Positions 14,044 through 16,551 of a DNA stretch of 16,551 bases are shown one piece after another. Each line of letters opens with the position of its first letter. Positions within the stretch are counted from its first letter, which is position 1. The notes under the pieces were generated by a model. The model was given only the letters and a program-made list of their open reading frames with translations. It was not told where the DNA came from and made no database searches. Source of the stretch: JAXGTD01 sp040775095 (GTDB lineage: Bacteria; Pseudomonadota; Gammaproteobacteria; Chromatiales; Chromatiaceae); contig JAXGTD010000095.1 in assembly GCA_040775095.1 (NCBI GenBank), positions 1 through 16,551 of the forward strand. The letters run 5' to 3'. The position numbers and the translations under genes are program-made.

Positions 14044-14068
14044 GCGCGCGTCTGGGGAGCCGATTCGC

Positions 14069-14818
14069 ATGACGGGCTCCGGTGATCTGCCCGCGCGCAT
14101 CGCGCTGGTCACCGACTTCGGCAACGGGCCCTACGTTGGCCAGGTCAGGCTGGTGCTCTCGGCCTTGGCTCCTTCGCTGCCCGTAATCGACCTGATCAAC
14201 GACCTGGTCCCCTTTCGGCCCGATCTGGCAGGTGCCCTGCTGCCCGGCCTGTTACGCGGCATGCCGGCGTCGACCCTGTATGTCTGTGTGGTCGACCCCG
14301 GCGTGGGTGGCGCACGCGATGCGCTGATCGTCGATGTCGATGGGACCTGGCTGGTCGGTCCCGATAATGGCCTATTCATTCCGTTGCTGCGCGCCGCCAA
14401 CGCCTGGCAGGCGTGGAGCGTGACCTGGCGCCCCGATCAGCTCTCCGCGAGCTTTCACGGCCGCGACCTGTTCGCCCCCATCGCGGCGATGCTCAGTTGT
14501 GGCGACAGACCGGCGGCCGAGCCGATCGCGCCGGAGCAATTGTCTGGCTGGGACGCCCCGGATGTGACCTCTCGGGTGTGCTACGTTGATTGGTATGGCA
14601 ACCTGATCACCGGGTTGGACGCGTCCGGGTTGAGCCCGGCGATGCAACTCCAAGTGGGTGGGCACCGACTGGGGTTCGCCCGCACCTTCGGCGAGGTCGC
14701 CGAGGGGAGTGCATTCTGGTATCGCAACGCCTTCGGTCTGGTCGAGATTGCAGCCAATCGCGGTCGAGCGGCAGACCTGCTGCGCGTTCGTCCCGGGGAT
14801 CCGGTCTCGATGCTGTGA
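14069..14818 (+). CDS. SAM hydroxide adenosyltransferase (DUF62 family)
   Basis: The DUF62 family, related to fluorinase and chlorinase, hydrolyses S-adenosylmethionine to adenosine and methionine. The 249-residue protein has the family blocks in order: LVTDFGNGPYVGQVR (13-27), VVDPGVGGAR (74-83), GPDNGLF (97-103), SASFHGRDLFAPIAA (126-140), DWYGNLITG (174-182) and a C-terminal FWYRNAFGLVEIAANRG. Asp76, Arg83 and His130 fit the Asp-Arg-His triad that activates water. Asp174 and Asn178 fit the substrate-binding pair. The usual TN after the FGN motif reads TG here. GGGGAG lies nine bases before the ATG. The physiological role in bacteria is not established. Confidence 0.9.
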   Translation: MTGSGDLPARIALVTDFGNGPYVGQVRLVLSALAPSLPVIDLINDLVPFRPDLAGALLPGLLRGMPASTLYVCVVDPGVGGARDALIVDVDGTWLVGPDNGLFIPLLRAANAWQAWSVTWRPDQLSASFHGRDLFAPIAAMLSCGDRPAAEPIAPEQLSGWDAPDVTSRVCYVDWYGNLITGLDASGLSPAMQLQVGGHRLGFARTFGEVAEGSAFWYRNAFGLVEIAANRGRAADLLRVRPGDPVSML

Positions 14819-14958
14819 CGGTGAAAACGCCGACCCCCGAGGCGCGCATCTCACGACGCTCTCGGGTATAACCACCCTGGTGGACCGGTTTTCGCCGCGC
14901 ATTCCGTGCACAGGGGCGTCGGGTAGCGCGGCCACCAGCGAGCATACAGGAGCGACCA
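14819..14958 (+). other. Intergenic region with palindrome and -10-like element
   Basis: This 140-base gap lies between the DUF62 gene and the DUF533 gene. CCCGAG (14836-14841) can pair with CTCGGG (14861-14866) across 19 bases. Directly after it is TATAAC (14867-14872), resembling a -10 box, though no matching -35 is seen at the right distance. CCACC-CT-GGTGG (14872-14883) is a near-perfect palindrome overlapping the end of that box and could be an operator. AGGAG at 14948-14952 is the Shine-Dalgarno for the next gene. A separate promoter for the DUF533 gene is plausible but weakly supported. Confidence 0.35.
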
Positions 14959-15777
14959 ATGGCGAATTTTAGCGATCTCATCGGTATCTTCATGCAGAAC
15001 GCGATGGCGCCTTCCGGTGCAAGCCGGGTTGGCAGCGCGTTGGAACAGCTGCAGCGTGGGGGCTTTGGTGGCGTGGGTGGCGCACCAGGTGGTACGCCAC
15101 CGCAAGGAGGGGGAGCAGGGGACCTGTTCGGTGGCATCCTGGACATGGTCAAGGGTGGGCTCCAGAACGCGGCTCAGAACCCCGGCCAGGCTGGCGGGCT
15201 CGGGGCCCTGGCCGGCGCGTTGCTTGGCGGTGGCAAGGGCGCCGTTGGCGGCGGCGCGCTGGCGATGCTGACGGCCGTCGCGATCAAGGCCATGCAGGGT
15301 GGCGGCGACATGACGCCTGCTGGCACGGCCGCGGCGGGTGCCGCGACGCCGGCCGGTCCCTTGCCCGCTGGTGCCGTCCAGCTCGGCGTGCGCCCGGCGC
15401 AGAACGTTGCCGAGGAAGAGGCGCTCGAGGCCACCGCGCGGCTGATCCTCAAGGGCATGATCAATGCCGCCAAATCGGACGGCCAGATCTCGCCCCAGGA
15501 GATGCAGCATATCGTCGGCAAGCTGCAGGAGTCGGGTGCGGAGCGCCAATTGCAGCAGTGGGTGATGGACCAGATGACCCGGCCGCTCGATGTCCAGGCC
15601 TTTGCGGCCGAGATCCCGAACCAGCAGGTCGCGGCGCAGGTCTATGCCGCGTCGCTGCTGGCGATCGAGGTCGATACCGACGCCGAGCGCCAATATCTGG
15701 AGCAGTTCGCCAGAGAGGTCGGGCTGCATCCATTGGTGGTCGGGCAGATCCATCAGACGCTCGGCGTGATGGCCTGA
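14959..15777 (+). CDS. DUF533 / TerB-like protein (YebE-related)
   Basis: The 272-residue protein resembles the DUF533 family, which includes E. coli YebE and belongs to the TerB-like superfamily. The function is unknown. The N-terminal half is rich in glycine and alanine, with a glycine-zipper-like hydrophobic stretch near 80-112 that could enter or cross the membrane. An alanine/proline/glycine linker spans about 115-145. The C-terminal helical domain (about 150-272) has two acidic segments, INAAKSDGQISPQE (168-181) and AIEVDTDAERQYL (235-247), spaced like the paired metal-binding helices of TerB. AGGAG (14948-14952) supports the start. No signal peptide is seen. Tellurite resistance should not be assumed. 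Confidence 0.8.
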   Translation: MANFSDLIGIFMQNAMAPSGASRVGSALEQLQRGGFGGVGGAPGGTPPQGGGAGDLFGGILDMVKGGLQNAAQNPGQAGGLGALAGALLGGGKGAVGGGALAMLTAVAIKAMQGGGDMTPAGTAAAGAATPAGPLPAGAVQLGVRPAQNVAEEEALEATARLILKGMINAAKSDGQISPQEMQHIVGKLQESGAERQLQQWVMDQMTRPLDVQAFAAEIPNQQVAAQVYAASLLAIEVDTDAERQYLEQFAREVGLHPLVVGQIHQTLGVMA

Positions 15778-15835
15778 TCGCTCTCCCATGCCCGATCAAC
15801 GGGGGTGGAGTTAGGCCTGAGCCGCCGGCCGCCGG

Positions 15836-16551
15836 TCAGTGACGCGACATGCGCTGGCGCAACGCGCGCGCGGTGTCGCCGACGGCCTCCTCGATGATGG
15901 TCTTCGGTGGCCCCTGCGCGATGATCCGCCCGCCCTCGTCGCCGCCCTCCGGGCCCAGGTCGAGGATCCAATCGGCGGCCGCCATCAGGTCGAGATCGTG
16001 CTCGATCACGAACACCGAGTGGCCGGCGTCCACGAGCCGCTGCAACACCTCGATCAGGCGCTCGACATCGGCCATGTGCAGGCCCGCGGTCGGTTCGTCG
16101 AGCACGTAGAGGGTTGGGCGGTCGGTCTTCCCGTCGGCGCCGGATCTTGCCTTGGCCAGCTCACTGACCAGCTTGATGCGTTGCGCCTCGCCGCCGGAGA
16201 GCGTCGGACTCGCCTGACCCAGGGTCAGATAACCAAGTCCGATCGCCTGCAGCAGCTCCAGTGGGTGGCGCACCGCCGGATGGGCGGCGAAAAGCGCCAC
16301 CGCCTCGTCGACGCCCATCGCCAACACCTCGCTGACCGAATGCTCACGGTAGCGAATGGCGCGGGTCTCCGCGTTGAAACGCTGTCCACCACAGACCTCG
16401 CAGGGCACCTTCCCGTCCGGCAGAACGCTCATCTCCCGTCGCTGCAGGCCCTGGCCTTCGCTGGTCTCGCAACGACCACCCTGGGTATGGAACGCGACAC
16501 GCCCCGCCCCCCAGCCCAACATACGTGCCTCGGTGGTGGCCGCGACCAGCC
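15836..16551 (-). CDS. uvrA: UvrA-family ATPase, C-terminal part (likely divergent UvrA paralog; cut by window end)
   Basis: About 238 C-terminal residues are visible, reading leftward to a TGA at 15836-15838. UvrA is the ABC-type damage sensor of nucleotide excision repair. Counted from the Met at 16522, the fragment has part of the C-terminal zinc module (18-44), the ABC signature TLSGGEAQRIKL (107-118), Walker B as LYVLDEPT (138-145), the D-loop GLHMAD, and the H-loop VIEHDLDL. The wording around the signature and the insert between ELAK and LYVLDEPT (12 residues) resemble long UvrA paralogs rather than canonical proteobacterial UvrA. The second zinc-finger cysteine is serine. It converges on the DUF533 gene with a 58-base gap. 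The symbol applies to the family only. Confidence 0.85.
   Translation of the reverse strand, partial: LVAATTEARMLGWGAGRVAFHTQGGRCETSEGQGLQRREMSVLPDGKVPCEVCGGQRFNAETRAIRYREHSVSEVLAMGVDEAVALFAAHPAVRHPLELLQAIGLGYLTLGQASPTLSGGEAQRIKLVSELAKARSGADGKTDRPTLYVLDEPTAGLHMADVERLIEVLQRLVDAGHSVFVIEHDLDLMAAADWILDLGPEGGDEGGRIIAQGPPKTIIEEAVGDTARALRQRMSRH

Noticed and set aside
14851..15789. A 312-codon open frame on the - strand opposite the DUF533 gene
   Set aside because: The + strand frame has a family match and a good Shine-Dalgarno. The antisense frame has neither, and its predicted protein is arginine- and histidine-rich, as is typical of shadows.
15822..15835. Tandem CCGCCGG repeat and flanking CTGA/TCAG between the convergent DUF533 and UvrA genes
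   Set aside because: Two seven-base copies in GC-rich DNA are expected by chance. There is no T-run on either strand and no clear hairpin, so I do not call a bidirectional terminator.
1..16551. Mobile elements, tRNA/rRNA genes, CRISPR arrays or phage genes
   Set aside because: The window is packed with housekeeping genes. I saw no transposase, integrase, terminal inverted repeats, tRNA-like cloverleaf or regularly spaced repeats.

Overview
This window is the contiguous S10–spc–alpha ribosomal protein supercluster of a GC-rich bacterium, followed by three non-ribosomal genes. Gammaproteobacteria is the best fit. The proteins read closely with their E. coli counterparts in length and motif. 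S14 is the long form without a zinc ribbon. No infA, adk or map lies between secY and rpsM, where many other lineages (including betaproteobacteria, for infA) carry them. A sulfur-oxidising or Chromatiales-like lineage is possible, but nothing here proves it.

Layout: bases 2-142 are the 3' end of an EF-Tu gene (tuf). Only five bases later the S10 block begins: rpsJ, rplC, rplD, rplW, rplB, rpsS, rplV, rpsC, rplP, rpmC, rpsQ (148-5107). A 70-base gap with a stem-loop separates it from the spc block: rplN, rplX, rplE, rpsN, rpsH, rplF, rplR, rpsE, rpmD, rplO, secY, rpmJ (5178-10852). A 98-base gap holding a good sigma-70 type promoter with an extended -10 precedes the alpha block: rpsM, rpsK, rpsD, rpoA, rplQ (10951-13984). 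All of these genes are on the + strand. Several stop and start codons overlap, which suggests translational coupling. The one large gap inside the cluster is the 191 bases between rpsD and rpoA. It contains inverted repeats and is the least ordinary part of the ribosomal region.

After rplQ come a strong stem-loop (14022-14043), a SAM hydroxide adenosyltransferase (DUF62 family, 14069-14818) and a DUF533/TerB-like protein with a glycine-rich N-terminal half (14959-15777). Converging from the right edge on the - strand is the C-terminal end of a UvrA-family ATPase (15836 to window end). It looks more like a divergent UvrA paralog than canonical UvrA, and one zinc-finger cysteine is replaced by serine.

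The main cluster supplies half of the ribosomal proteins, the SecY translocon channel and the RNA polymerase alpha subunit, so it couples ribosome, polymerase and secretion capacity to growth. No gene-free stretch exceeds 300 bases. I found no tRNA, rRNA, insertion sequence, CRISPR array or prophage gene. I see no clear undescribed multi-gene system; the points worth checking are regulatory gaps and the divergent UvrA.
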